Positions 16,380 through 25,363 of a stretch of DNA of 64,000 bases are shown here, in pieces. Under the pieces are notes generated by a model that worked only from the letters and a program-made list of their open reading frames with translations, was not told the origin of the DNA and made no database searches. How positions within the stretch are numbered: position 1 is the stretch's first letter; each line of letters begins with the position of its first letter. Source of the stretch: Pedobacter sp. AJM (GTDB lineage: Bacteria; Bacteroidota; Bacteroidia; Sphingobacteriales; Sphingobacteriaceae); contig NZ_NHOT01000011.1 of the NCBI RefSeq assembly GCF_002197755.1, positions 1 through 64,000 on the forward strand. The letters are read 5' to 3'. A program made the translations under genes and the position numbers.

Positions 16380-18564
16380 GCTGATTTTTGATCAGGTGGT
16401 AATAGTGTCCTTTGATTTGAAGTAGTTGCTGATGTGTACCAACTTCTTTAATTTCACCTTGCTGAAGCACCACAATTTGGTCTGCATTTTTTACTGTGCT
16501 AAGCCTGTGGGCGACAATCAGCACCGTTTTACCCTGAAAAAAAGTGTTGAGATTATTTACGATGGAAAGTTCATTCTGTGCATCTAATGAATTAGTGGCT
16601 TCGTCAAGAAAAATGTAATCCGGATTACGGTAAATCATCCTGGCGATTAATAAGCGCTGTTTCTGGCCTTCACTTAAGCCAAATCCATCTCTACCAACAA
16701 CGGTTTCATAGCCGAAGGGCATTTTCAGAAAAAAAGCATGCATGTTGGCCATTTTAGCTGCCTCATGAAGACGGTTAAAATCTTTAACCTCGGCACCAGC
16801 AAAAATATTATTGGCGATGGTATCCATAAACACATATCCATCCTGCATCACTACACCGCAATGTTTTCGCCATGATCTGGCATTAATGGCTTCGATTTTT
16901 TGCGTGCCAACTTCAATACTGCCTGCGGAAGAAGCATAAAATTTAAGTAAAAGCTTAATTAATGTTGTCTTCCCGCTGCCACTGGTCCCTACAATAGCTG
17001 TTACTTTTCCGGCTGGAATGTTCAAACTGACATTTTTTAATACCTGTGCACTGTGTTTACCCCCGTATTGGAACGATACCTGATTCAGCACAATATCTAC
17101 CGGCTCATCCCCATTCAATTCCTCATCCACACCAAAATCTTCTTCAGTTTCTTGTTGCACTTCATCTATACGCAATAAGCTGAATGCTGCATTCTGCGAA
17201 ACCCTCGAAAATTCCACCAACTGATTTACCGGAGCATTTAACTGTCCACAGATATAGGTGATGGCCAGCATGCCGCCCAATGTTACCTGGTCATGGATCA
17301 CCAGCATGGCTGCAGCATAAGTGATCAGCACGTTCTTTACCTCGTTAATAAAAGCACCAACTCCCTGCATCCGTTGATCAAGTTGCAATGCTTCAAGTTT
17401 GAGATCGAAAGATTGATCTTGTAATCCTTCCCAAAGCTGTTTTTTTTCATCTTCACTCCCCGTTAATTTGATTTCCTGCATGGCATAGAAAATTTCCAGG
17501 AGCAGTTGCTGGTTGGCAGAAAGTACCTTAAACTTTTTCTGATCAATCATTTTTCGCTTCTGTTGAAAAGAGTTAGACCAGATTACGCTGATGCCAGCAC
17601 CGACAATAAACAGCAGAAAAATCTGCCAGTTGTAATGAAGCAAAACGCCACCAAGTACAATTAAGGTAATTGCCGATAAAATAAAATTGATGAGTGAATT
17701 GGTCAGGAACTCCTCTATGCGCTGATTATCATTCACACGCTGCATATTATCTCCCGCCTGCCGGTTATCAAAAAAGGAAAAAGGCAATTTCATCAGCTTC
17801 GCCAGAAAATCTTTCAGCATGGTGATGCTCGTTCGGGCACCAATTCTAAATAACAATCTTCCCCGTACAAAATCCATCAGCATCCGGCCAGAAAAAAGCA
17901 TGAGCTGTCCTAAACAAATCAGCAATAACAAATTGGTGTTTTTTCCTTGAATGCCTTTATCTACGATCATTTGGGTCAGCAAAGGAATCACGAGTGAGAA
18001 ACCACTAGCCAACGCCAAACTCACCGCTATCGGGAACCAGCCTTTCCGGTGTAATTTCAGGTAAGGAACCAGGTTCCACAATGAAGTTTTATGCTCAGGC
18101 TTGCTATCCATTTCATGAAATGAACGGGTTGTCTCTAATAACAATACCCGGCCAATCTGTGTATCATCATTAATATTCCAGCCTGATAAAAATGCAGCTG
18201 TATCTAATTTTATTTTACTGTTAAGCGCCGGATCTGCAAGATAGACTGATTCATCATTTACTTCATAAACCACCACATAATGTTCTTTTTGCCAGTGCAC
18301 GATACAAGGCATGGGCAATCTATTCAGTTTATTATATTCCAATTCTGCAGCCATGGTTTTGAAGCCAATGTTTTCTGCGGCATCAGTTAAATCAAGCATC
18401 GTAGTGCCTTGCTTCCCGATTTTGCAGAGCTTTCTTAAATGCTGCATGGAAAAATTCTTACCATGATAGCCGGCAACCATTTTAAGGCAAACCGGACCAC
18501 AATCCATGGCATCTGGCTGCTTATAAAACGGATACTTTCTCCTGCGGATAAAATCTTTAAGCAT
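16363..18564 (-). CDS. Peptidase-containing ABC exporter (C39 protease, double-glycine leader processing)
   Basis: The 733-residue protein fuses three parts. Residues 10-140 are a C39 cysteine peptidase with the catalytic Cys22 in DAMDCGPVCLKM, His in KEHYVVVYEV and Asp in LADPA. A six-helix membrane domain spans about 160-440. The C-terminal ATPase has Walker A GTSGSGKTT, the signature LSEGQKQRL and Walker B YIFLDEATNSLD. Such PCAT/AMS exporters cut the leader after GG and export the peptide, matching the LSGG site of the precursor. The ATG at 18564 begins the family N-terminus; the ATG at 18681 would cross into the divergent gene. First gene of the lan operon. Confidence 0.94.
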   Translation of the reverse strand: MLKDFIRRRKYPFYKQPDAMDCGPVCLKMVAGYHGKNFSMQHLRKLCKIGKQGTTMLDLTDAAENIGFKTMAAELEYNKLNRLPMPCIVHWQKEHYVVVYEVNDESVYLADPALNSKIKLDTAAFLSGWNINDDTQIGRVLLLETTRSFHEMDSKPEHKTSLWNLVPYLKLHRKGWFPIAVSLALASGFSLVIPLLTQMIVDKGIQGKNTNLLLLICLGQLMLFSGRMLMDFVRGRLLFRIGARTSITMLKDFLAKLMKLPFSFFDNRQAGDNMQRVNDNQRIEEFLTNSLINFILSAITLIVLGGVLLHYNWQIFLLFIVGAGISVIWSNSFQQKRKMIDQKKFKVLSANQQLLLEIFYAMQEIKLTGSEDEKKQLWEGLQDQSFDLKLEALQLDQRMQGVGAFINEVKNVLITYAAAMLVIHDQVTLGGMLAITYICGQLNAPVNQLVEFSRVSQNAAFSLLRIDEVQQETEEDFGVDEELNGDEPVDIVLNQVSFQYGGKHSAQVLKNVSLNIPAGKVTAIVGTSGSGKTTLIKLLLKFYASSAGSIEVGTQKIEAINARSWRKHCGVVMQDGYVFMDTIANNIFAGAEVKDFNRLHEAAKMANMHAFFLKMPFGYETVVGRDGFGLSEGQKQRLLIARMIYRNPDYIFLDEATNSLDAQNELSIVNNLNTFFQGKTVLIVAHRLSTVKNADQIVVLQQGEIKEVGTHQQLLQIKGHYYHLIKNQLELGQ

Positions 18565-18595
18565 GATTAATTTCAAAAATTGTAAATGCAATGCA

Positions 18596-18623
18596 GTTGC
18601 AAATATGTAAAATATAATGCAAC
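18596..18623. promoter_or_regulatory. GTTGCAA...TGCAAC motif pair in the divergent promoter region
   Basis: GTTGCAA (18596-18602) and TGCAAC (18618-18623) are inverted copies of the same word, 15 bases apart. They lie in the 87-base gap between the exporter start (18564, -) and the permease start (18652, +). The same word is found four times ahead of the precursor gene, so one regulator may control all three units. Confidence 0.5.
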
Positions 18624-18651
18624 TTTGGTGCATTATTAAATTAATCTTTGA

Positions 18652-20097
18652 ATGAAAAAAACCAACATTGCCATTTGGCAAATGCTGATAAAAAAAGAGT
18701 TACTGGTGATTTACCGGAACAAGACAATGCTCATCTCCACGGTAATGATCTGGACACTTTTTATGGCGGCTGCCATTTGTACATACTTAGATTATCAATC
18801 AGCGCACAAACAAAGAATTGAAGCCAACACAATTTTCAGGCAGCAATGGGCGCATCAACAACGCAATCCACATGATGCGGCACACTTTGGCACCTACCTT
18901 TTTAAATCGATCAATCTGTTAAATGTATTTGATACCGGATTAGATGATTATGCCGGGAATACCTATCGTATTGAAGCCCATGTGCAACACGAACCCGATG
19001 CAGCAAATGCGGAAGGAAATGACAGCTCCATGCGTTTCGGCAGGCTCACACTTGCATTGATTTTGCAATTGCTCATTCCGCTGCTCATCCTCTTTATCAC
19101 AGCAACCAGCATAACCATAGAAAAAGAACAGGGTACATTGAAAATGCTGCTGGCTCAGGGATTAAGCACTTCAAGGTTAATATGGGTTAAGGCTATTTCA
19201 AGTTATCTTTTCATCATAACAGTGGTTTTGCCAATCTTTTTACTGATGATCATGATGCTATTGATCTCTCCCGGATCTGACGTACTGCTCACCAGATTAC
19301 TTTGGATGATATTGGCATTTCTATTGTATTTTTTATTCATTGCCTTGCTGGGCATACTGATTTCAGCCTGGAGTGGTAATTCAGGAAAGGCACTTTTAAC
19401 CGCGTTGAGCTGCTGGATATTAATGAGCATTATCTCGCCGAAATTACTCACCGGAATTGCCGATCGCAGCTATCCGCCAATGTCTCGCGCCGCTTTTACC
19501 GATCTTGTTGAACAAGGATACAGAATGGGACTTAACGGCCATGATCCTTATGCAGAACGTGGGGAACGTTTCGTTCATCATATTCTTAAAAATTACCATG
19601 CAGACTCCGTTAGCGAGCTTCCTTTTAATATTGAGGGTTTAACTTTTCAATACCATGAGGATTATCGTAATATGGTGTTTAACCATTATCTGGCACAGGT
19701 AGCACAACAGTTTGATAAACAACAAAACTTTTTAACGATAGCGGGAGTCTTTAATCCTTTTCTTTCCATCAAACGGATTTCGATGGCCCTCTCTGGTACC
19801 GACTATTATCATCACCAGTACTTTTTTAAACAGGCGCAAACTTACCGCAATCATTTAATTAAAAAGCTGAATCTGCAGCTCGCCATGCACAGTAAAGATG
19901 TAAAGGGAGAGTATATCCTAGGTCCTAAGTATTTTGCAGGGCTTCAAAACTTTGATGATCAGCTTCCACCTGTCCATAAGGTGATCCAGTTAAACCAGAT
20001 TGGACTATATGCTATCGCCGGATGGATTCTGCTGCTCGCTGCATTGATCCAGTTTATTGCTTCACGTTCTTTAGCCCGCCATTATGAACCTGCTTAA
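18652..20097 (+). CDS. ABC-2 type permease subunit (DUF3526-like)
   Basis: The 481-residue membrane protein begins with a basic segment and a first helix at about 23-42 (MLISTVMIWTLFMAAAICTY). A long extracytoplasmic loop follows, then five further helices: about 125-145, 170-195, 205-230, 235-250 and the last near 450-470. The internal block TITIEKEQGTLKMLLAQGLS, then RLIWVK, is the cytoplasmic coupling motif of ABC-2 permeases. Such subunits need a separate ATPase; none is adjacent. Its placement divergent from the lan exporter suggests self-protection or a second export step, but that is inference. It overlaps the next permease by 14 bases. Confidence 0.85.
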   Translation: MKKTNIAIWQMLIKKELLVIYRNKTMLISTVMIWTLFMAAAICTYLDYQSAHKQRIEANTIFRQQWAHQQRNPHDAAHFGTYLFKSINLLNVFDTGLDDYAGNTYRIEAHVQHEPDAANAEGNDSSMRFGRLTLALILQLLIPLLILFITATSITIEKEQGTLKMLLAQGLSTSRLIWVKAISSYLFIITVVLPIFLLMIMMLLISPGSDVLLTRLLWMILAFLLYFLFIALLGILISAWSGNSGKALLTALSCWILMSIISPKLLTGIADRSYPPMSRAAFTDLVEQGYRMGLNGHDPYAERGERFVHHILKNYHADSVSELPFNIEGLTFQYHEDYRNMVFNHYLAQVAQQFDKQQNFLTIAGVFNPFLSIKRISMALSGTDYYHHQYFFKQAQTYRNHLIKKLNLQLAMHSKDVKGEYILGPKYFAGLQNFDDQLPPVHKVIQLNQIGLYAIAGWILLLAALIQFIASRSLARHYEPA

Positions 20098-21508
20098 AAT
20101 CGTATTTAAATTTGAACTGCGCATGCTTCTCAGACAGCGATTGGTATTGTGCTTAATTTCTTTCTTCTTTCTAACCGGTCTTTACAGCATCTATGATGGT
20201 TACCATTTAACCACAAAACAACTTACGGCTATAGATAGTCTGGAACAAAATTACGATCAGAAATTTAAGGAGCTGGCTAAAAATTTCACTGCAGATACCA
20301 CTACATCAGTAGGAAAAACCAGCTATGCACAGGCAGGAATTCCGGCTGTGATTGAATACCGGAATCCGCTCAATGCGGTACACAGACCAGCATCACTAAC
20401 CTCACTATCTGTAGGTCAAAGGGATCTGTTGCCTTATTATGAGGTGATTACCAGAAAACGAAATACAGTAAATGCACCAAATGCTGAAATTGCAAACCCG
20501 GAAATGCTGGCAGCCGGTAACTTTGATCTCGCCTATGTGATCATTTACCTTTTTCCATTATTGACTATCGCATTGTCATATAATACCTGGTCGAAAGAGA
20601 AAGAACAACAAACTGATCGCCTATTGGCTGTTCAGGGAAAGTATCTTGAACACATCATTATTTATAAACTCGGCTTCCGTTTTACCGTGGTGACTTTATT
20701 GGCCTGGTTGCTGAGTGCTATCGGAATCATAAGTGATTCGCAGCTCAGCCCCTTTAACCTGACAACTTCCTTATTATGGTTTTTTACCGTTACAGCCTAT
20801 TTGGCGTTCTGGTTTTCAATCTGTTTAATCCTGATCAAAATCGGTAAAAGTTCTGCTGCGAATGCACTTTACCTACTGGCTTCATGGTGCTTCTTTCTCC
20901 TGGTATTGCCTGCCATTACCAATGCCTTCATTCGCCAGCTATATCCTATTCCATTAAAAACAGATGAAGCCGTTGCTTTACGGGAAAACAGTGAAGCCAT
21001 ATGGGCAATGCCAAAACAAGCCCTTATTGATACTTTTTACGCTAATCATCCAAAGTATAATTCCTTAAAAAGCGCTGCGGATACCAGCGAGAATAGCACC
21101 GTTCGTTTCAGTGCCTATTATGATCTTCTGGGCAGAAAAATGACTTCGGCGATAGCACAGTACAATCAATATCCGCGAAAGCAAAATTTAATTTCAGCCA
21201 AATTAAGCTGGATTAATCCTGCTACGAAAACACAATACTTACTGAATTCAATCGCTGAAAGTGGCCTGACGGATTATTTATCTTATCAAAACCAGGTCAA
21301 TTGCTTTCAAAAAACATGGGTCGATTTCATGACAGGTTATATTATTCATAATAGAAATTTAAGCCTTGCTGAATTACATCATCTTCCTGAATTTAAAATG
21401 AAACCAGCTCCTGGAAAGAACACAAATATCTTAACAGACATCCTTGGTCTGCTGATTATATCTTTTTCTATCCTATCCTTAAGTACAAAAATCAAATTAC
21501 CATTATAA
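20084..21508 (+). CDS. ABC-2 type permease subunit (DUF3526-like), second copy
   Basis: The 474-residue protein has the same plan as its upstream neighbour: one N-terminal helix (about 17-34), a large periplasmic region, a helix pair at about 147-166 followed by TWSKEKEQQTDRLLAVQGKY, then three more helices (about 195-290) and a final one near 452-470. The two genes overlap by 14 bases and probably form a heterodimeric membrane pore. The cognate ATPase is not in the window. Both appear in the same orientation as the TonB-dependent receptor 32 bases downstream, forming one operon. Confidence 0.83.
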   Translation: MNLLKIVFKFELRMLLRQRLVLCLISFFFLTGLYSIYDGYHLTTKQLTAIDSLEQNYDQKFKELAKNFTADTTTSVGKTSYAQAGIPAVIEYRNPLNAVHRPASLTSLSVGQRDLLPYYEVITRKRNTVNAPNAEIANPEMLAAGNFDLAYVIIYLFPLLTIALSYNTWSKEKEQQTDRLLAVQGKYLEHIIIYKLGFRFTVVTLLAWLLSAIGIISDSQLSPFNLTTSLLWFFTVTAYLAFWFSICLILIKIGKSSAANALYLLASWCFFLLVLPAITNAFIRQLYPIPLKTDEAVALRENSEAIWAMPKQALIDTFYANHPKYNSLKSAADTSENSTVRFSAYYDLLGRKMTSAIAQYNQYPRKQNLISAKLSWINPATKTQYLLNSIAESGLTDYLSYQNQVNCFQKTWVDFMTGYIIHNRNLSLAELHHLPEFKMKPAPGKNTNILTDILGLLIISFSILSLSTKIKLPL

Positions 21509-21540
21509 CACAATTACCATCCATTTAACAAATCACAGAA

Positions 21541-23793
21541 ATGAAGAAAAAACTTTACTTGTTATTAGTCATCCTTATTTACATTCCCCGGCTATTTGCA
21601 CAACAGCAAGGCAAAACAAAATCTACCTTAGATTCTAACAGAACGCAGCAGTTGAGCGAAATTAGTATTGCCGGAAAAAAAGCAGTAAAATTGCGAAAAG
21701 ACACTTTATCTGCAGCCTTGAGAATGCAGATTCCGCTGCTTCAGATGCCTCAAAACATAATTAGTATTTCCGCTGCATTGATACAGCAGCAAGGAAGTTT
21801 TCAATTAAAAGACATGGCGAGGAATGCCAGTGGAATCTATTTCGGATACAACAGTTCGCCTTTTGACAATTCTGCTTCCATTAAAATCAGAGGATTTAAT
21901 GCCGCTACCACCATTAACGGGATGCCCAGCCGACTGGTACTTGGTGCAACACTTGATGATGAAGCTTTAATTGAAAATCTGGAATTTATTAAGGGTCCGG
22001 CAGGATTTATCAGTGCCGTAGGCGAACCCGGCGGAACCTTAAACATTTCTACCAAAACACCGAAAGAAAAGCTACTGAATGTGCAGCTTACGGGAGGTAA
22101 TTACAACCTTTTCAGATCTACCGTTGATGTTGGCAGTAAAGTTTTAGATAAAGGTTTCTCTTACCGTTTCAACACAGCATATCAGCGGCAAAATTCTTAT
22201 CTGAACCATATGAAAACGGAGAAATATGTAATTGCTCCGGTAGTTCAGTATAATTTCAGTCCGCGGACTTATGTCATTGCCGAATATAATTACATTCGCG
22301 GTGAAGTAAAAAACGGTTCATCAATTAATAAACTTCGCCAGGATAAGGATGTGTTGCAAGATCCGATTGGCGTAAATTACAGCGCAGGTATTGGCCTTCC
22401 GTTGAGTGTTGCACAAACACATACGGGCAGATTTGTAGCCGTCCATAAATTCAATTCAAACTGGCAGTTGACTTCACAATCTAATTATGTGAAGGCTCCT
22501 TCTACGCAATGGTATATGGTTTCATCAAATAACAGAACTTCCATCAGCTTTGATGATGCGGGTAAAACCAAACGGATATCCAGTAATTCTAATTTGTTAG
22601 GTGAAACCTATAACACCAACTTATTTCTGAATGGTAAATTTAACACCGGGCAGTTTAAACATACAATCCTGGTTGGTGGCGATTATACTAAAGGAAAAGA
22701 CTCGCTTTCAACCTATTATGGAACCAATTCCATCGCGTTCGATCGAAATAATCCAAATTATGATGTCGATCCAAACACGGTAGCTGTAACCAAAAGATCC
22801 ATCAGGCAGGAAAACAAAATTCATTACACGGCGGCGTACGTTTATGATAACATTGCCTTTGATAAATTTTTACTGACTGCTGGAGCGCGGTATACGGAAT
22901 ATAGAAATCAGAATATTTTAACAACCACAAGAGGCCCACGTACGCCTGATCAATACAAGCAACACGCTTTTTCACCCCGTTTAGCCCTGACTTTTACACC
23001 GGATTCTACTTCCTCCATCTACTTTTTGTATGACCAATCTTTTGTTCCGCAAACGGGTCAGGTAGTCACTGAAACCACAGCCAGCGCAACAGCAGGACAG
23101 CGGACAGTTACCGGAACGAAACCTATAGACCCTCAATTCGGAAATAGCTTCGATCTTGGTTTTAAGAAAAAATGGTTTAATGGGAAACTGCTGACCACCA
23201 TAAATGGTTTTCACTCGGCAAAACAAAATGTATCTGCCAGGGATTTCCGAAGTTACACAGCTGCCGCGGGCGCTGTAGCTTATTACCTGCAATTGGGTGA
23301 AGTAGTGAGTAACGGGGTTGAAGTTGATGTGATTGGAAACATCACCGATCGGCTTTCATTAGTAGCAAATTACACCTATGTAGATGCAAAAATTACCAAA
23401 GACAATAACCTTGATCCTACGCCGGACAATCCTTCTATTGTAGGACAAAAAATGCCCGATGTACCTCAACAAATTTTTAATACCTGGATTCAGTACAGCA
23501 TTCCATTAAAGGGTTATAATAAAATTGCTCTGAGTGCCGGCCAAACCAGTATTGCAAAGCTCTCTGCAATTAGTCAGCGTGATGTTTTCTTACCTAATTA
23601 CACCAAGTTTGATGCTGGGGTGAGCTTTACAAATCCGAGATATTGGGTTAGGGTAATTGCAGATAACCTGGCGAATAAACGTTATATTTCTTCCGGAGAT
23701 ATTACAACTGATTTCCCCTATACCGGAAATAACTATTTCTTTGTGGAAGGAGAACCCTTTAACATCAGGTTTTCTGTTGGCCTTAAATTTTAA
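21541..23793 (+). CDS. TonB-dependent outer-membrane receptor (siderophore-receptor type)
   Basis: The 750-residue protein has a signal peptide (MKKKLYLLLVILIYIPRLFAQ). A plug domain starts at about residue 70 with QMPQNIISISAALIQQQG, the IKIRGFNAATTINGMP strand and ENLEFIKGPAGFISAVGEPGG. A 22-strand barrel follows, ending in an aromatic residue (VGLKF). The plug style is that of ferrichrome/siderophore receptors and lacks the N-terminal carboxypeptidase-like domain of SusC. In this setting it may import the peptide product or an iron-peptide complex, or clear it from the medium; that is inference from neighbourhood only. The substrate is unknown. Confidence 0.88.
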   Translation: MKKKLYLLLVILIYIPRLFAQQQGKTKSTLDSNRTQQLSEISIAGKKAVKLRKDTLSAALRMQIPLLQMPQNIISISAALIQQQGSFQLKDMARNASGIYFGYNSSPFDNSASIKIRGFNAATTINGMPSRLVLGATLDDEALIENLEFIKGPAGFISAVGEPGGTLNISTKTPKEKLLNVQLTGGNYNLFRSTVDVGSKVLDKGFSYRFNTAYQRQNSYLNHMKTEKYVIAPVVQYNFSPRTYVIAEYNYIRGEVKNGSSINKLRQDKDVLQDPIGVNYSAGIGLPLSVAQTHTGRFVAVHKFNSNWQLTSQSNYVKAPSTQWYMVSSNNRTSISFDDAGKTKRISSNSNLLGETYNTNLFLNGKFNTGQFKHTILVGGDYTKGKDSLSTYYGTNSIAFDRNNPNYDVDPNTVAVTKRSIRQENKIHYTAAYVYDNIAFDKFLLTAGARYTEYRNQNILTTTRGPRTPDQYKQHAFSPRLALTFTPDSTSSIYFLYDQSFVPQTGQVVTETTASATAGQRTVTGTKPIDPQFGNSFDLGFKKKWFNGKLLTTINGFHSAKQNVSARDFRSYTAAAGAVAYYLQLGEVVSNGVEVDVIGNITDRLSLVANYTYVDAKITKDNNLDPTPDNPSIVGQKMPDVPQQIFNTWIQYSIPLKGYNKIALSAGQTSIAKLSAISQRDVFLPNYTKFDAGVSFTNPRYWVRVIADNLANKRYISSGDITTDFPYTGNNYFFVEGEPFNIRFSVGLKF

Positions 23794-23816
23794 AACCAGA
23801 TAGCCTAAATAAAAAG

Positions 23817-23858
23817 ATCGCCGATACGTTTGCAGCATTTGCTCCACGTATCGGCGAT
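23817..23858. terminator. Bidirectional terminator between receptor gene and lysA
   Basis: ATCGCCGATACGT (23817-23829) and ACGTATCGGCGAT (23846-23858) form a 13-bp perfect stem with a 16-base loop. It sits between convergent genes and has an A run on the left and A/T-rich sequence on the right. Confidence 0.85.
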
Positions 23859-23863
23859 TAATA

Positions 23864-25033
23864 TCAGATTTCGTTACTATAAACCGATCTTATGGCATCC
23901 CGAAGGTTATACTTGGAAGCCATTACCTCTCCGTAAGCACCTGCGCTACGGATGGCAAAAATATCACCCCTGAACGAAATTGGCTGTTCTACCTCTTTAC
24001 CAAAGCAATCTGTACTTTCGCAGATTGGTCCAACGATATCGTATTTAACGACTTCGGACTTCGGACTCCCGACTCCGGACTGACTAAGATTTTCGATTTT
24101 ATGATAGGCCTGATATAAAGCCGGACGCATCAATTCTGTCATGCCAGCATCTAAAACCACGAAGTTTTTTTTCTTCCCGTTTTTGATATATAAAGCTCTT
24201 GTAATGAGTGATCCAGTTTGTCCGACAAGCGCTCTACCTAACTCAAAATGAACTTCCTGTCCTGTTTTGATCTCCAAAAATTCATCAAATATTTTGAAAT
24301 AAGATGCAAAGTCAGGTATTTGATGGTCAGGGTTATAATAGTCGATCCCTAAACCTCCGCCAACATTTAAAACTTTCAAAGTAAAGCCTCTATCTTCAAA
24401 CCAGGTAGCAAACTCATTCACCCGAACACAAAGATTTTTGTATACATCCAGGTTGGTAATCTGAGAACCAATATGGAAGTGAATGCCAATAAATTTCAGG
24501 TTTGCAGATGCTTTCAAAGTCTCCGCACATTCTGGTAAATCCCACGAATTAATGCCAAATTTATTTTCATCTAAACCCGTGGTGATGTTGTGGTGCGTAT
24601 GGGCATCAACATTTGGATTGATGCGGATAGCCACCTGCGCCACTTTTCCTTTTGCAGCAGCCAGTTCATTTAGCACTTCCAGTTCCTGGATAGATTCTAC
24701 ATTGAAACAGAAAATATCCAGATCCAGGGCTTCATTAATTTCTTTATCGGATTTACCTACGCCTGCAAAAACGATTTTCTGATGATCGAAACCTACTTCA
24801 ACCGCTCTTCTCACCTCTCCGGCACTCACACAATCTGCGCCGAAACCAATGCCCTTAATCTCTTCAAGCAAAACAGCATTGAAGTTGGCTTTTAATGCAT
24901 AATGGATATGAAAATGATACGGAGCTGCCGCTGCGGCACAGTTACGAAGCGTCTTTTGCAACAAATCGGTATCATAATAGTAAAAAGGGGTTTCTATATT
25001 GTTAAACTTTGATATATCTTTATCCGCAAACAT
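23864..25033 (-). CDS. lysA: Diaminopimelate decarboxylase
   Basis: LysA decarboxylates meso-diaminopimelate to L-lysine with PLP. The Lys48 in HYALKANFN should hold PLP, NVGGGLGIDY is the phosphate-binding glycine loop, and GPICESTDCFGKE holds the active-site Cys, Glu and Asp. The length (389 aa) is slightly short of many homologs, but the fold is complete. I take the ATG at 25033; ATG 25039 is two codons earlier. Residues about 317-328 (SQSGVGSPKSEV) come from a tandem GACTTCGGACT-type DNA repeat inserted in frame. Its start codon overlaps the divergent small gene's start (CATG). Confidence 0.94.
   Translation of the reverse strand: MFADKDISKFNNIETPFYYYDTDLLQKTLRNCAAAAAPYHFHIHYALKANFNAVLLEEIKGIGFGADCVSAGEVRRAVEVGFDHQKIVFAGVGKSDKEINEALDLDIFCFNVESIQELEVLNELAAAKGKVAQVAIRINPNVDAHTHHNITTGLDENKFGINSWDLPECAETLKASANLKFIGIHFHIGSQITNLDVYKNLCVRVNEFATWFEDRGFTLKVLNVGGGLGIDYYNPDHQIPDFASYFKIFDEFLEIKTGQEVHFELGRALVGQTGSLITRALYIKNGKKKNFVVLDAGMTELMRPALYQAYHKIENLSQSGVGSPKSEVVKYDIVGPICESTDCFGKEVEQPISFRGDIFAIRSAGAYGEVMASKYNLRDAIRSVYSNEI
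24050..24084. repeat. GACTTCGGACT/GACTCCGGACT short repeats inside lysA
   Basis: Four degenerate GACTyCsGACT-like units lie head to tail within the lysA coding sequence, in frame. The same word family (GACTCAAGACTCCGAACTC) occurs between genes at 62222-62310, so this looks like a dispersed genomic repeat that has landed in a gene. Confidence 0.65.
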
Positions 25034-25202
25034 GTTCAAATTCCTTATTATAATTTTAATTTTATTCTTTGGGCTGGTTTACTTCGGTAATTACCTCGAT
25101 TTAAAGAATGGAAGAATTACCCAAAAACAATACAATGGAAAAATCCGGTTTACTATCGTTTTGCTCCTGATTGTACTGTTTATATTATTTATTAAAAAAT
25201 GA
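25032..25202 (+). CDS. Small two-helix membrane protein (56 aa)
   Basis: The product begins MFKFLIIILILFFGLVYFG, a transmembrane helix, continues with a polar stretch (YLDLKNGRITQKQYNGK) and ends with a second helix (FTIVLLLIVLFILFI) and KK. The ATG at 25032 is used because it opens directly on the helix; an upstream ATG at 24999 lies within lysA. No family is recognised. Its stop overlaps the next small gene by ATGA, so the two are translationally coupled. Confidence 0.6.
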   Translation: MFKFLIIILILFFGLVYFGNYLDLKNGRITQKQYNGKIRFTIVLLLIVLFILFIKK

Positions 25203-25363
25203 AGATTGTAGCCGCTATATTTATTGTATTCATCATTTCCCTGGGATTATTCAATTCATATAAAAAATACAAAAATGATTTGCTTCCAAAAGGCTTTTTA
25301 GCTTTGCACATCTTACTTGGCCTTCTGGTCATCACCGGTGCATTCTATCTCCTATTCGAATAA
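25199..25363 (+). CDS. Small two-helix membrane protein (54 aa)
   Basis: The gene starts within the stop codon of the preceding one (ATGA at 25199-25202). The product has a helix at about residues 3-19 (IVAAIFIVFIISLGLFN), a basic loop (YKKYKNDLLPKG) and a second helix (ALHILLGLLVITGAFYLLF). It ends 12 bases inside the 3' end of the convergent aspartate kinase gene. The tight coupling and matched topology suggest the two small proteins work together in the membrane, but neither has a known role. Confidence 0.6.
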   Translation: MKIVAAIFIVFIISLGLFNSYKKYKNDLLPKGFLALHILLGLLVITGAFYLLFE

